Positions 1 through 8,448 are shown, counted from the first letter of the stretch. The stretch: 64,000 bases of DNA from Meiothermus ruber DSM 1279 (GCF_000024425.1 NC_013946.1:2232001-2296000); one strand, 5' to 3'. The notes: generated from the letters alone by a model not told the origin. A program made the numbers and translations.

Positions 1-668
1 ACGGTCTGCAGAATGCCCGGATGGCGCACCAGCACTTCCCAGCCGGTCATGAGCATGTCGTCGAAGGTGAGCAGGCCCTCCTCGAGCCGCACCTGCTCCA
101 TCAGTTTGTACAGCTCCAGGTACCACTCGAGTTCCTCGGGCGCCTGGGCCTGCGAAGCCACCCGCAGGGCCGCTGGGGGCAGCCCGGCCCCTTTCAGATC
201 GGCATACTGCAGGTTGCCCTTGCAGGCCCCCACGTAGCTCAAAAAGTCCTCGGCCTCGAGGTTCTCCAGCTCGGAGACCCACTCGAGCTTCAACTCGCGG
301 GCCCGTCGCAGGGTGCGCTGCAACAGGGCCTGTTCAGAGCCCTCATCCCTGACCTCGGCCAGCTTCAAAAGCCCCTCCGAGGCCGCCTTGCGCACGATGC
401 GGTAGCCCAGGGCGTGCAGGGTGGAGACCTGGATGGCCTGGGTGTGGGGCCAGCGCGCAAGCGCCCGCTTGAGATCGTCCACCGCCAGGCGGCTAAAGGA
501 GGTAGCCAGAATCTTGCGGGGCTCGAAGACCCGCTCCCGCACCAGGCGCTCGAGGCGGTGCACCAGTGCGGTGGTCTTGCCGGCCCCGGCCACCGCAAAC
601 ACCAGCGCCGGCCCCTCGTTGTGGGCTACGATGGCCTGTTGTTCGTCGGTTAGTCGCAAATCAGGCAT
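1..668 (-). CDS. UvrD/Rep-family DNA helicase, N-terminal part (cut by left window edge)
   Basis: The first 222 residues of a superfamily 1 helicase are visible. The Q-motif region (LTDEQQAIV, residues 6-14) is followed by Walker A AVAGAGKTT (25-33), a Thr-Ser region (ILATSFSRLAVDDLKRAL) and a FDDML motif near the edge. The catalytic DExx box and motifs III-VI lie outside the window. ATG is at 668-666 and overlaps the stop of the upstream DUF4276 gene by 8 bases, so translation is probably coupled. The N-terminus differs from the usual housekeeping UvrD/PcrA start (LN..Q..AV..GAGSGKTR). Role is inferred: ATP-driven DNA unwinding, possibly the helicase arm of a defence cassette; a stand-alone repair helicase is the alternative. 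Confidence 0.85.
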   Translation of the reverse strand, partial: MPDLRLTDEQQAIVAHNEGPALVFAVAGAGKTTALVHRLERLVRERVFEPRKILATSFSRLAVDDLKRALARWPHTQAIQVSTLHALGYRIVRKAASEGLLKLAEVRDEGSEQALLQRTLRRARELKLEWVSELENLEAEDFLSYVGACKGNLQYADLKGAGLPPAALRVASQAQAPEELEWYLELYKLMEQVRLEEGLLTFDDMLMTGWEVLVRHPGILQT

Positions 669-1209
669 TGGCAATTTTCTCTAGCTCCCGCCAAAGCTTG
701 TCGAATGAAGGCGCTCTTTCACGCAAAAGATGAGGGTCACATGCCGTGGCCATTCTAGCTACCAACTTGGGTTGATCTACGGTTTCCGAATAGTACCCCA
801 TACGCCGCTTTATCTCCTCTTTGGCCCCACGAATCGTTTCAACGGCCACCGGAGCCCGTCCCAACCCCAAAGCGTCCGCGCCAGCCAGAAACCAGGTCTC
901 GAACTCACATTTGGCCAGCACCAGATGACAGCTGAGGCGCGCATCCTGCCTAAGCTGGGACAGAAGACTCGGCGCAAGTTCTGCAGGACAGTCTTCGTCT
1001 GCATCCAGCAGCACCAGGATGGCCCCCTGCTGGCCTAAATTGTTTTGGGCAAGCGCAAGAAAACGCCTCCGTTCTTGCGGATCATTCAAGAAACGGTTTC
1101 GTTGAACCCTGAGCGGTCGCTGGACTTGGAGTGAGGGGAAAAAGCTTCTGATCAGAATGGGCAAAGCCTCCACCTCTCCATGTCCCTCTACAATGGGCGC
1201 AAGTTTCAT
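661..1209 (-). CDS. DUF4276-family TOPRIM-like protein
   Basis: A 182-residue protein starting MKLAPIVEGHGEVEALPIL. The VEGHGE segment (Glu8, Glu12) and LLDADED (Asp69, Asp71, Asp73) fit the Glu and DxDxD metal-binding signature of TOPRIM folds, seen in OLD nucleases, GajA and PARIS AriB. A second conserved block is CEFETWFLAGADAL. The gene is sandwiched by overlaps: its ATG shares ATGA with the stop of the upstream ATPase, and its stop lies inside the start of the UvrD helicase. DUF4276 genes commonly sit beside AAA/SMC-like ATPases. Nuclease function is inferred from the motifs only. Base composition is visibly less GC-rich than the kinase upstream, which suggests transfer. Confidence 0.8.
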   Translation of the reverse strand: MKLAPIVEGHGEVEALPILIRSFFPSLQVQRPLRVQRNRFLNDPQERRRFLALAQNNLGQQGAILVLLDADEDCPAELAPSLLSQLRQDARLSCHLVLAKCEFETWFLAGADALGLGRAPVAVETIRGAKEEIKRRMGYYSETVDQPKLVARMATACDPHLLRERAPSFDKLWRELEKIANA

Positions 1210-2348
1210 AGAAGTGCGTCTTGGACTGTGGGCAGTTCCAGTTGTCGCTGGCGCAAAAGCTCCCCTGCGGTAAAAAGGTTATCCCGGATAACCTGTTTTT
1301 GTTCCTCTGGTATGGGCCGAACCTCACTTGTTCCCCGCTGCATACCTACCATGAAAAGAGCATCGGGAGACAAGCCCTCATGGTCAAGAAGGTCGGGACT
1401 GTGGGTCGTCAACAAAATCTGACGGCTTTCACTGGCTTCGATCAAGGCATCCGCAAGCACAAAAGCGCTGCCGGGATGCAGGGCCACCTCGGGCTCTTCG
1501 ACCCCCGCTACCGTAACGGCAGTCTGGAAAGCAGCCACCAACACAGCCAGCGCCCGCAAGGTTCCATCCGACATCGAGCTGGCGTAAAAGCGCCAGTCGT
1601 TCTTGTTGTCCATCCGCTGAAAAAAATAGAGGGTTTCCTTGTGACCCAAGATCACAGGCTCAACCTTTGTAACACCCGGAACAATCTTTGAGAGAAACTC
1701 CTGAACCCGCTCTAAGCGTTGGGGAGCATTCCGCATCTGGCGCAGGACGCTGGGCAGGTTGCTACCATCCCGGCGCAGGATGGGGTAGGCATCGGGATCC
1801 TGCAGGTTGCGAATAGCCGCAGGGTTGGGGTTGTAGACGGCGATTCTGGTAAGATAATCGAAAACCTCGTTGAAGCCCTTTTCTGCTGAAACAGCCCTCA
1901 AGTATAGGTCTTGACGGTTGCTAGCCGCGCTCAACCGAGGGTTGGACGCTTTCAACTCACCGCGCTCTAGCACAAAATACCGCTCAGACGAGACTGCGGT
2001 CTGCAGTGAAAACACCCGGCACTCCTCCCGAGCAACCTGATAATCGTAGCCGCGCACAGCTTCGATGTCAAAAGCATATTTAGCAGCCCAGTGCTCGAGG
2101 GTTAGGTGCAGTTCGATACGGAAATTGTTGGGGCGACCGCTCGAGCGCCGACGTACCTCGTTGATACCCCCTCGTTCTCGCAACGCATAGTCCAGGTTGA
2201 GACTCAGGGCATCTGAAACGAAGCGCAAAGCATCGAGCAGGTTGCTTTTACCCGAGCCGTTGGGGCCTACAAAAACGGCCAGCTTACCAAGCTCGAGGTC
2301 AACCTTCCCCAAGCTCTTATAGTTACGAACCAAAAGCCGGGTCAACAT
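1206..2348 (-). CDS. AAA/ABC-type ATPase (OLD/RecF-like, AAA_15/AAA_21)
   Basis: A 380-residue ATPase of the SMC/RecF/OLD type. Walker A GPNGSGKSN is at 28-36, the ABC-like signature SSMSDGTLRAL near 257, Walker B VEEPE at 283-287 and an H-loop TTHSPDLLD around His316. The start MLTRLLVRNYKSLGKVDLEL is the classic first strands of this family. It ends after the ATPase domain and has no fused nuclease; the TOPRIM-like function lies in the next gene, overlapping by ATGA. An SD-like GGATGAGCGC precedes the ATG. The kinase gene stops only 19 bases upstream. Architecture matches split OLD/PARIS-type ATPases that sense phage and license a nuclease; this role is inference. Confidence 0.85.
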   Translation of the reverse strand: MLTRLLVRNYKSLGKVDLELGKLAVFVGPNGSGKSNLLDALRFVSDALSLNLDYALRERGGINEVRRRSSGRPNNFRIELHLTLEHWAAKYAFDIEAVRGYDYQVAREECRVFSLQTAVSSERYFVLERGELKASNPRLSAASNRQDLYLRAVSAEKGFNEVFDYLTRIAVYNPNPAAIRNLQDPDAYPILRRDGSNLPSVLRQMRNAPQRLERVQEFLSKIVPGVTKVEPVILGHKETLYFFQRMDNKNDWRFYASSMSDGTLRALAVLVAAFQTAVTVAGVEEPEVALHPGSAFVLADALIEASESRQILLTTHSPDLLDHEGLSPDALFMVGMQRGTSEVRPIPEEQKQVIRDNLFTAGELLRQRQLELPTVQDALL

Positions 2349-2367
2349 GCGCTCATCCTAACTGCTT

Positions 2368-4227
2368 TCAAGCAAACCGGTACAGCTTCCCCGCCAGGGT
2401 CGCCACATAAAGCGCCCCCCGGTAGGGCAGCGGGGGCACCTGGATGGGGCCTAAACCGGTGGCCTCAAAGAGCAGCCGTCCGCTCTTGGTGTCCACCCCC
2501 AGCACCCGGCCTTCCTCGGTGCCCAGGTACAGCACCCCGTGGGCGATGGAGGGCGCCGCGGTAACCTTGCCGACCTCGAGCGCCCACACCTCATCGCCGG
2601 TTTTCTGGTCGAGGGCGTGGAGCTTCCCGGCCCAGCTCGCCGCATACAGGTGGCGTTCGTCCAGGGCCGGGGCCCCCCAGAGTTCGCCCTCGAGGTCGAA
2701 ACTCCATTGCACCTCACGGGTCAGGGGGTCGAAGGCGTGGATCTCGCCCGCCCAGGTGGGGATAAAAAGCAGGCCGCCTCGAGCCGGCATGGCGGTGTGC
2801 ACGGCCCCGGCCTCCACCTTGTAGCGCAGGTGGCCGCTCTGGGGGTCGAGGGCAAAAAGCCAGCCGCCCTCGCTAGCCACGAACAAAAGACCCCGGTACA
2901 GGGTGGGCGAGGCCGAAAGCTCGCTGCCGGCCTGGAAACCCCAGCGCAGGGTGCCGCTGGCGTCCAGGGCGTACAAAAAGCCGTCGCGCCCGGCCAGGTA
3001 GATGAGGCCACCCACCAGCGGGGCCGCGGTGATCTCGGCGCGGGTGGGGAAGCTCAGGATGGGCCGCCCGGAAAGGGACATGGCGGTCAGGCGGCCGTCC
3101 CAGGCCGCCACATAGACCCGCTCGTCGGTCACCACCGGCGGGGCCGAGACCTCGTCACCCAGGCGCTGGCGGTGAACCGCGCCATCGGTTAGATCGAGCC
3201 GGGCGATGCCCTGTCCCGCCCCCACCCACAGGCTGCCCTCGCGGGCCACCAGCTCACCGGGCCAGGCCACCTCGCCCGAGAGGTCGTGGGTGCCGCGCAG
3301 CTCGAGCTTCTCGGGCCGCGCGGGGCCGGTGGGGTAGTGCCCGCTGCGGCTGGCCCCTGCCCGCGGGGTGGCCGAGAGGCTCTCGCGGTAGCGCCGCAGG
3401 GTTTCCTCCAGCACCGCGTGGGCCGTGGCCGCGCTGGCCGGGCGCTCGTCGGGGGTTTTTTGCAAAAGCGACAGAATCAGCTCGGAGACCTCGAGGGGAA
3501 TGGCCGGGTTCAGGCTGTGGGGGGGCCTGGGCGGCTCGTAGACGTGCTGGTAGAGCACCGACTGGTCGTTTTCCCCTTCGAACAGGGGCTTGCCGGTAAA
3601 GGTGCGGTAAAGCACCGCGCCAAAACTGTAGAGGTCGGCCTGGGGGGTGAGGGCCAGGCCCTTGGCCTGCTCGGGGGCCATGTACTCCGGGGTGCCCACG
3701 GTGATGCCGGTGCGGGTGAAGTGGCGGCTCTCCTGCATCAGATAGGCCAGGCCAAAGTCCATCACCTTGGGCTGGCCCTCGGGCGTGACCAGGATGTTGC
3801 GGGGGGTGAGATCGCGGTGGATCACGCCCCGCTGGTGCAGGTGCTCCAGGGCCTCGAGCACCCGCGCCGAGGCGGTCAGGAGGCGCAGGCCCTCCACCCC
3901 GTCCTCAAAAGGGCCCAGCCGGTCGTAGCTGCCGCCCTCCACCAGCTCCATCACAAAATAGGTGCGGCCCTCCTCCTCGCCCAGATCGAAGACCTGTACC
4001 ACACCGGGGTGGGAGAGCTTGGAGAGGGCCTTCACCTCGCGGAAAAAACGGCTGCGCTCGCTGGGGGGCAGGTAGGTGTGCAGAATCTTGACCGCCACCA
4101 GGCGGTCCATGCGCTCATCGGCGGCCCGCCAGACCTCGGCCATCCCCCCCTCGCCCAGGGGGGCCAGCAGCCGGTAGCGCCCGGCCAGCTTCAACTTATC
4201 CGTGGGACTCATGGGCCACGCCCCCAT
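2368..4227 (-). CDS. Ser/Thr protein kinase with C-terminal PQQ-like beta-propeller
   Basis: A 619-residue protein. A Hanks-type kinase domain covers about residues 15-285: glycine loop LGEGGMAEVW, VAVK lysine (Lys47), catalytic loop HRDLTPRN (137-144), DFG (157-159) and APEQAKG. From about 310 the protein is built of repeated blocks such as LYALDASGTLRWGFQ and LHALDQKTGDEVWALE, typical of PQQ/quinoprotein-like propellers. No membrane segment is evident, so it looks cytoplasmic. The usual Lys of HRDLKPxN is Thr here, an odd substitution in a catalytic position. MSPTDKL at 4212 is an alternative start. It follows fmt by about 46 bases and may be cotranscribed with def, fmt and the downstream ATPase cassette. 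Confidence 0.9.
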   Translation of the reverse strand: MGAWPMSPTDKLKLAGRYRLLAPLGEGGMAEVWRAADERMDRLVAVKILHTYLPPSERSRFFREVKALSKLSHPGVVQVFDLGEEEGRTYFVMELVEGGSYDRLGPFEDGVEGLRLLTASARVLEALEHLHQRGVIHRDLTPRNILVTPEGQPKVMDFGLAYLMQESRHFTRTGITVGTPEYMAPEQAKGLALTPQADLYSFGAVLYRTFTGKPLFEGENDQSVLYQHVYEPPRPPHSLNPAIPLEVSELILSLLQKTPDERPASAATAHAVLEETLRRYRESLSATPRAGASRSGHYPTGPARPEKLELRGTHDLSGEVAWPGELVAREGSLWVGAGQGIARLDLTDGAVHRQRLGDEVSAPPVVTDERVYVAAWDGRLTAMSLSGRPILSFPTRAEITAAPLVGGLIYLAGRDGFLYALDASGTLRWGFQAGSELSASPTLYRGLLFVASEGGWLFALDPQSGHLRYKVEAGAVHTAMPARGGLLFIPTWAGEIHAFDPLTREVQWSFDLEGELWGAPALDERHLYAASWAGKLHALDQKTGDEVWALEVGKVTAAPSIAHGVLYLGTEEGRVLGVDTKSGRLLFEATGLGPIQVPPLPYRGALYVATLAGKLYRFA

Positions 4228-4273
4228 TATGAATCAGGCAGCGTTTTTCCGATAGCTTGCCAGCAAAGCTGGG

Positions 4274-5230
4274 TCAGCCCAGCCGATCGCCCACCCGCAG
4301 GCGGGCCCCCCGCGCCCAGTCGGCGGCCGGCATGGGCTTCTTACCCTCGGGCTGCACCTCTTTCAGCAAGAGGCTGCCCTGCCCGGCGGCAACCATGAGC
4401 CCATCGGCGATGTGCAGAACCGTGCCCGGCTCGAGAATCTGCTCCAGTGGGCCCCTCGACATCTGCAGCACCTTTACCCGCCGGCCCCGGTGCTCGAACC
4501 AGCTTCCCGGCCAGGGCTGCACCCCCCGGTGGCGGTTGTAGATTTCATCGGCGCTACGCTCCCAGACGATTTTTCCGTCGTCTTTTTGCAGCATGGGGGC
4601 GTGGGTGCCCAGGGCCGGCTGGGGCTGGGGTTGCAGGTGCTCGAGGTCGGCCAGGGCCTCCAATAACAGCTCGATCCCTTTGTCGCGCAGGCGGTTGGAA
4701 AGCTCCACGGCTGTTTCGTCGGGGCCCACCGGGGTGCGCCAGCGGGCCACCACCGGGCCGGTGTCCATGCCCACATCGGTCTGCATGATGCAGACGGCGG
4801 TCTCGGTCTCGCCGTGGATCAGCGTCCACTGCACCGGAGCCGGGCCGCGGTACTTGGGCAGGTCGGAAGGGTGCAGGTTCAGGAAGCCGAACCGGGGGAT
4901 TGCCAGCAGCTCGGCGGGGAGAATTTTGCCGTAGGCCGCCGTGACCGCCACCTCCGGGGCGATCTCCCGGAAAAGCTCTGTGAACTCGAGGTTCTTGCGC
5001 AGTCTGGCGGGCTTCTCGACCCGCAGGCCCCGGGCCTCGGCCCAGGCGGCCACCGGGCAGGGCGTGAGCTTGAGACCCCGGCCCGCCGGTTTGTCGGGCT
5101 GGGTCACCACCAGCACCACCTGGTGCTGCTGGTAGAGGGCCTCGAGCACCGGCACCGCCCAGGCCGGGGAGCCGAAGAAGGCCACCCTGCGAGGTTGGTT
5201 GGAGTGGGTTGAGATGGTCTCGTTCATCAT
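4274..5230 (-). CDS. fmt: Methionyl-tRNA formyltransferase
   Basis: A 318-residue enzyme that formylates the amino group of initiator Met-tRNA using 10-formyl-tetrahydrofolate. Visible features: Rossmann start RVAFFGSPAWAVPVLEAL, the folate-site block NLHPSDLPKYRGPAPVQW carrying the family's Asn and His, the catalytic Asp in MQTDVGMDTG, and an OB-like C-terminal domain. Length is normal. The ATG overlaps the stop of def (ATGA), so the classic def-fmt pair is translationally coupled: deformylase removes what this enzyme adds. Confidence 0.95.
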   Translation of the reverse strand: MMNETISTHSNQPRRVAFFGSPAWAVPVLEALYQQHQVVLVVTQPDKPAGRGLKLTPCPVAAWAEARGLRVEKPARLRKNLEFTELFREIAPEVAVTAAYGKILPAELLAIPRFGFLNLHPSDLPKYRGPAPVQWTLIHGETETAVCIMQTDVGMDTGPVVARWRTPVGPDETAVELSNRLRDKGIELLLEALADLEHLQPQPQPALGTHAPMLQKDDGKIVWERSADEIYNRHRGVQPWPGSWFEHRGRRVKVLQMSRGPLEQILEPGTVLHIADGLMVAAGQGSLLLKEVQPEGKKPMPAADWARGARLRVGDRLG

Positions 5231-5811
5231 CGCTTGGCTTCTCGCAAAAAGGCTTTGGCCTGGCGCTGGAACTCGGCCAGGTCTTCACGGTGCTCCTCGA
5301 GGAACTTCTGCCGGTCGGCGAAGGACATGCGCTGGAAGAAAAGGATGCCGTCGAGGTGGTCAATCTCGTGCTGCATGACCACCGCCAGGTAACCCTCGGC
5401 CTCGAGCACCTTCTTCTGGCCGTGCTCGTCCTGGTACTCGACCCGCACCTGCAGGTCGCGCTGGGCCCCCTCGGCGTACAGGCCCGGCAGCGAAAGGCAG
5501 CCCTCGAGGATGGACTGCCGGCCCGCGCGGTAGGTAATGACGGGGTTCACCATCACATATAGCTGCTTGACGCGGGTCTTGAGGTCGGCCTCGGGGCCTT
5601 CTTCTTCGTCGTCGTCCAGGTACTCAGCGGCCACAAACAGCCGCTGGCTCACACCCACCTGCGGGGCGGCCAGCCCCACCCCCCGGGCCTCAAACATGGT
5701 CTCGAGCATGTTCTCGGCCAGTTGGGGTATGCCGCTAAAGTCCTGCACCGGCAGGGCTTTTTTCTTCAAAACAGGGTCGCCGTACAGGCGGATGGGGAGA
5801 ATCTCGGCCAT
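5227..5811 (-). CDS. def: Peptide deformylase
   Basis: A 194-residue metalloenzyme removing the formyl group from nascent proteins at the ribosome exit. All three family motifs are present: GVGLAAPQVG (44-53), EGCLSLP (103-109, metal-binding Cys) and QHEIDHLDG (metal-binding His pair at 148 and 152). An acidic insert (DDDEEEGPEAD, about 66-76) lies between motifs I and II and is longer than in enterobacterial enzymes. It is the first gene of a def-fmt pair with a 4-base overlap. Confidence 0.96.
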   Translation of the reverse strand: MAEILPIRLYGDPVLKKKALPVQDFSGIPQLAENMLETMFEARGVGLAAPQVGVSQRLFVAAEYLDDDEEEGPEADLKTRVKQLYVMVNPVITYRAGRQSILEGCLSLPGLYAEGAQRDLQVRVEYQDEHGQKKVLEAEGYLAVVMQHEIDHLDGILFFQRMSFADRQKFLEEHREDLAEFQRQAKAFLREAKR

Positions 5812-5868
5812 ATCTTGGTTGATTGTACCGGTAGGAAGAGGCGGTTACTGGAAGGCAGGCCCGCCGGA

Positions 5869-6744
5869 CTAAGCATCCCTGGTCACCCTCCCCAGCGTGT
5901 TCACGATGATCACCCCCACCAGGGCGATACCCCCGCCCACCAAAGCCAGCAGGCCGGGCACTTCCCCCAGCCAGAGGTAGGCGATCAGGGTGGCGAGCAC
6001 CGGGGAGACATACAGAAAACTGGTCACCTGCGAGGCCGGGGCGCGGCTCAGGGCGTAGTTCCAGGTCAGGTACGAAAGGCCGCCGGGCAGCACCCCCAGG
6101 TAGATCACGCTCCAGGTAGCCTGCGGCGAGGCCGCCTGCACCTCGGAGAAGAGCCCCGGCCAGAAGACCAGCAGGGGCAGCGTACCGGCCCAGATGGTGT
6201 AGGCCGTGAAGTTGAGGGGGTTGTACTTACGCGCCAGGCGCCGCTGGAAGACAAAATACACCGAGGTCACCAAGGCCGAGAGCACAATCAGCAAAGCGCC
6301 GGGCTCGAGCTGAAAACTACCCGGATGGTTCCCCACCGCAATCAGGGCCACCCCGGTAAAAGCCACTGCAATGCCCAACCAGCCCCAGGCCGAGAGCCGC
6401 TCCCGCAGGAAAAAATAGGACATCAGGGCCACAAACACCGGCCCCACCGCAATCAGGAGGGCCGCCGGGCCAGCTTTCACCGTGACCTGCCCGAAATTGA
6501 GGGCGGTGTGGTAGACGGTAATGCCCAGAAACCCCAGCCCGAAGATGGCCGGCCAGTCGCGCCGCTCGGGCAGCGGCATCCGCACCAGCAGGGCATAAAC
6601 CAGCATCACGCTCGAGGCCACTAAAAAGCGCAGCAAGGTGAGGTGCGCGGGGCTGTAGTCCTGCAGGCCCGCCCGTATCCCGGCAAAGGCCGAGGCCCAG
6701 GGCAGGATGGTAAGGGCGATGGCAAGGAGAACTCGAGCTTCCAC
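5869..6744 (-). CDS. EamA/DMT-family membrane transporter
   Basis: A 291-residue, highly hydrophobic protein with about ten membrane segments in two EamA repeats, as in drug/metabolite exporters of the RhaT/YdcZ type. Recognisable family blocks are LLRFLVASSVMLVYALL in the first half and the second-repeat start near ALLIVLSALVTSVYFVFQRR. The substrate cannot be told from sequence. It reads away from the nucleotidyltransferase gene at 6837 and is separated from def by about 57 bases. Confidence 0.88.
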   Translation of the reverse strand: MEARVLLAIALTILPWASAFAGIRAGLQDYSPAHLTLLRFLVASSVMLVYALLVRMPLPERRDWPAIFGLGFLGITVYHTALNFGQVTVKAGPAALLIAVGPVFVALMSYFFLRERLSAWGWLGIAVAFTGVALIAVGNHPGSFQLEPGALLIVLSALVTSVYFVFQRRLARKYNPLNFTAYTIWAGTLPLLVFWPGLFSEVQAASPQATWSVIYLGVLPGGLSYLTWNYALSRAPASQVTSFLYVSPVLATLIAYLWLGEVPGLLALVGGGIALVGVIIVNTLGRVTRDA

Positions 6745-6836
6745 AACAACCGGCTCCTCTCGGGACAGACGGCTTCGCCGCTGGAGGATACTAACATGGG
6801 CTAAGCTATAAGCAGCGGTGCACCCCGCGCTGAGAT

Positions 6837-7259
6837 ATGACCCAGGAGATGCTCGAGTTTATCCGCTGCCTCAATACCCAGGGCGCTCGCTCAATGGTAA
6901 TCGGTGGCTATGCCCTGGCTTTTTTGGGCGTGCCCCGCTACACCAAAGACCTCGACCTGTGGGTAGACCTAAGCGAGGCTCCCCTAGTTCTTCGAGCCAT
7001 CCAGACTTTTTTTGGTGGGGACGATTTGGGGCTCACCCTGGAGGACCTCAGCACCCCAGGGGTGGTTCAACTGGGCTACGAGCCCAACCGGATTGATCTG
7101 GTGCTGCTGGCTGGGCTAGATTTCGACCAGGCCTACGAGCGAAGCCAGGTTCATCAGGTAGAGGGCCTCCCGGTGCGGGTGGTCTCGCGTGAGGATTTTA
7201 TTACCCTGAAAAGGGCTTTTGGGCGCAGCATTGACCTGCGCGATATCGAGGAACTATGA
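6837..7259 (+). CDS. Nucleotidyltransferase-fold protein (AbiEii/DUF6036-like)
   Basis: A 140-residue protein with the minimal nucleotidyltransferase pattern: IGGYALAFLGVPRYTKDLDLWVD supplies the GG motif and the DxD metal pair, and NRIDLVLL a later Asp that could be the third carboxylate. The family includes AbiEii-type toxins and MNT-like AMPylating antitoxins. The downstream gene overlaps by ATGA, so two proteins are made together, as in toxin-antitoxin pairs. Function is inferred from fold motifs and arrangement; no target is visible. The ATG sits close after a weak promoter-like TAAGCTATAAGC. Confidence 0.75.
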   Translation: MTQEMLEFIRCLNTQGARSMVIGGYALAFLGVPRYTKDLDLWVDLSEAPLVLRAIQTFFGGDDLGLTLEDLSTPGVVQLGYEPNRIDLVLLAGLDFDQAYERSQVHQVEGLPVRVVSREDFITLKRAFGRSIDLRDIEEL

Positions 7260-7483
7260 AACCCATCGCCCGTAAATACCGCTTCGAGGAGGTGCCCTCC
7301 GAAAAGGAACGCTGGCAGGCGCTGCCCCTGGAGGTGCGCTTGCAGGCCGTGGTGGAGATGGCCTTCTTCTGGGCCCGTTTGCAGGGCCAGCAGAACCTCG
7401 AGAAAATCCAGCCGGTGGCCCGCAAAAGACCCCTGACCGAGCCAGCACCTAGGGCTTCAGGGGAATCCGGTGGCTGTAGCTGA
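7256..7483 (+). CDS. Small protein coupled to the nucleotidyltransferase
   Basis: 75 residues, starting MKPIARKYRFEEVPSEKERW, with an amphipathic middle (LEVRLQAVVEMAFFWARLQ) and a basic, low-complexity tail. The start overlaps the stop of the nucleotidyltransferase gene by 4 bases, and the 3' end overlaps the convergent CAP gene by 35 bases. No family was recognised. The coupling makes it a candidate partner (antitoxin or substrate-binding) of the preceding protein. Confidence 0.65.
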   Translation: MKPIARKYRFEEVPSEKERWQALPLEVRLQAVVEMAFFWARLQGQQNLEKIQPVARKRPLTEPAPRASGESGGCS

Positions 7484-8351
7484 TGCGGTTGCCCTGGCGC
7501 AGGCCCAGCCATAGCGCTTCCAGCGTGCTGGGGAGGGTAAGCTCGAGGCGCACCGGCCCCGAGAGGTTCTGCCAGAAGCGCGGTTGTGCGCCCACCGCCA
7601 GGGTGAAGCTGCCCGCCGGGAGCTGAAGAACCACGCGCTGGCCGGGTACAGCGCTTCGCTCGAGGGTCTGCTCGAGGCGCAGGCCGCGCTGGCCGTTCTG
7701 GGTGGCCCACCAGGTCTGGCCGTCGAAAAGCGCAAAGCTCACCTCGGCGCTGGGGGGCAGCTCGAGGCGGGCCTGGATGGGGGGGTTGAGCCGGGCGTAA
7801 AGGTTGTTGCCCACAAACACCCCCACCGTACCGGGGGCGCTCCCCGAAAGAACCAGCACCGTGCGCTCGGCCTGGGCTGGGGTCAGGCGCACCTGGGGGT
7901 CGAAGGGCCGCCCGATGAAGTTCTGCACCACCACCACCCGGCGGCCCTGGCGCACCAGGGCCACCCCCAGGTGGGTGAACTCCGGCTTGAGCAGGTTGGC
8001 CCGGTGGCCGGGGCTGTTCATCCAGCCCACAAGCGCCCGTTGGGGGATCTCGGGGTCGGGGTAGCCTTCGAAGCTGGCCAGGTTCTCCCCCACCATCACC
8101 TCGAGCACCCCTACGGCCCGCATCCGCTCGGCGGCCCCCAGGCCATCCGGGTTCTGGTGGGCAAAGAAGTTGCGCTCCTGCATATCCTGGGCGTGCCCCA
8201 GCGCCGCCTTGTAGGCCAGCGCGTCCCACTGCAAGGGCCGCAGGCCGCGTTCCTGGCGCACCTGGTTGGTGCGCTGGAGCACCTCCAGCTCCAGGGCAGT
8301 CTGGGCCAGCGCCCCACCGCAAAGCAACAACCCCAAAAACCACACCCACAC
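7449..8351 (-). CDS. Secreted CAP-domain (SCP/PR-1-like) protein
   Basis: A 300-residue protein with a signal peptide (MWVWFLGLLLCGGALAQ, cut after about 17) and a CAP domain over about 20-145: HAQDMQERNFFAHQNPDG, GENLASFEGYPDPE, and GWMNSPGHRANLLKP. These give the conserved His/Glu cavity residues. The remaining half is beta-rich and not recognised. CAP proteins in bacteria (YkwD-like) are extracellular with poorly defined roles. It is divergent from a second CAP gene 97 bases away, so the two may share regulation. Confidence 0.88.
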   Translation of the reverse strand: MWVWFLGLLLCGGALAQTALELEVLQRTNQVRQERGLRPLQWDALAYKAALGHAQDMQERNFFAHQNPDGLGAAERMRAVGVLEVMVGENLASFEGYPDPEIPQRALVGWMNSPGHRANLLKPEFTHLGVALVRQGRRVVVVQNFIGRPFDPQVRLTPAQAERTVLVLSGSAPGTVGVFVGNNLYARLNPPIQARLELPPSAEVSFALFDGQTWWATQNGQRGLRLEQTLERSAVPGQRVVLQLPAGSFTLAVGAQPRFWQNLSGPVRLELTLPSTLEALWLGLRQGNRISYSHRIPLKP

Positions 8352-8448
8352 CCTTGCATCATAGGGGCTGAAGGCAGGAGCAGGTGTTTATTTTCCTGAG
8401 AAAAGGCTCAATGGTCATCGAGCTAAAGCAGATGCCACAATAAAGCAT

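Noticed and set aside
1-2348. Calling the left-edge genes canonical Gabija
   Set aside because: GajA has ATPase and TOPRIM in one chain; here they are separate proteins, and the helicase is incomplete in the window.
3286-4398. 370-codon plus-strand frame opposite the kinase gene
   Set aside because: Low-complexity Gly/Ala/Leu/Val-rich product typical of antisense reading of GC-rich genes; the kinase on the other strand has clear motifs.
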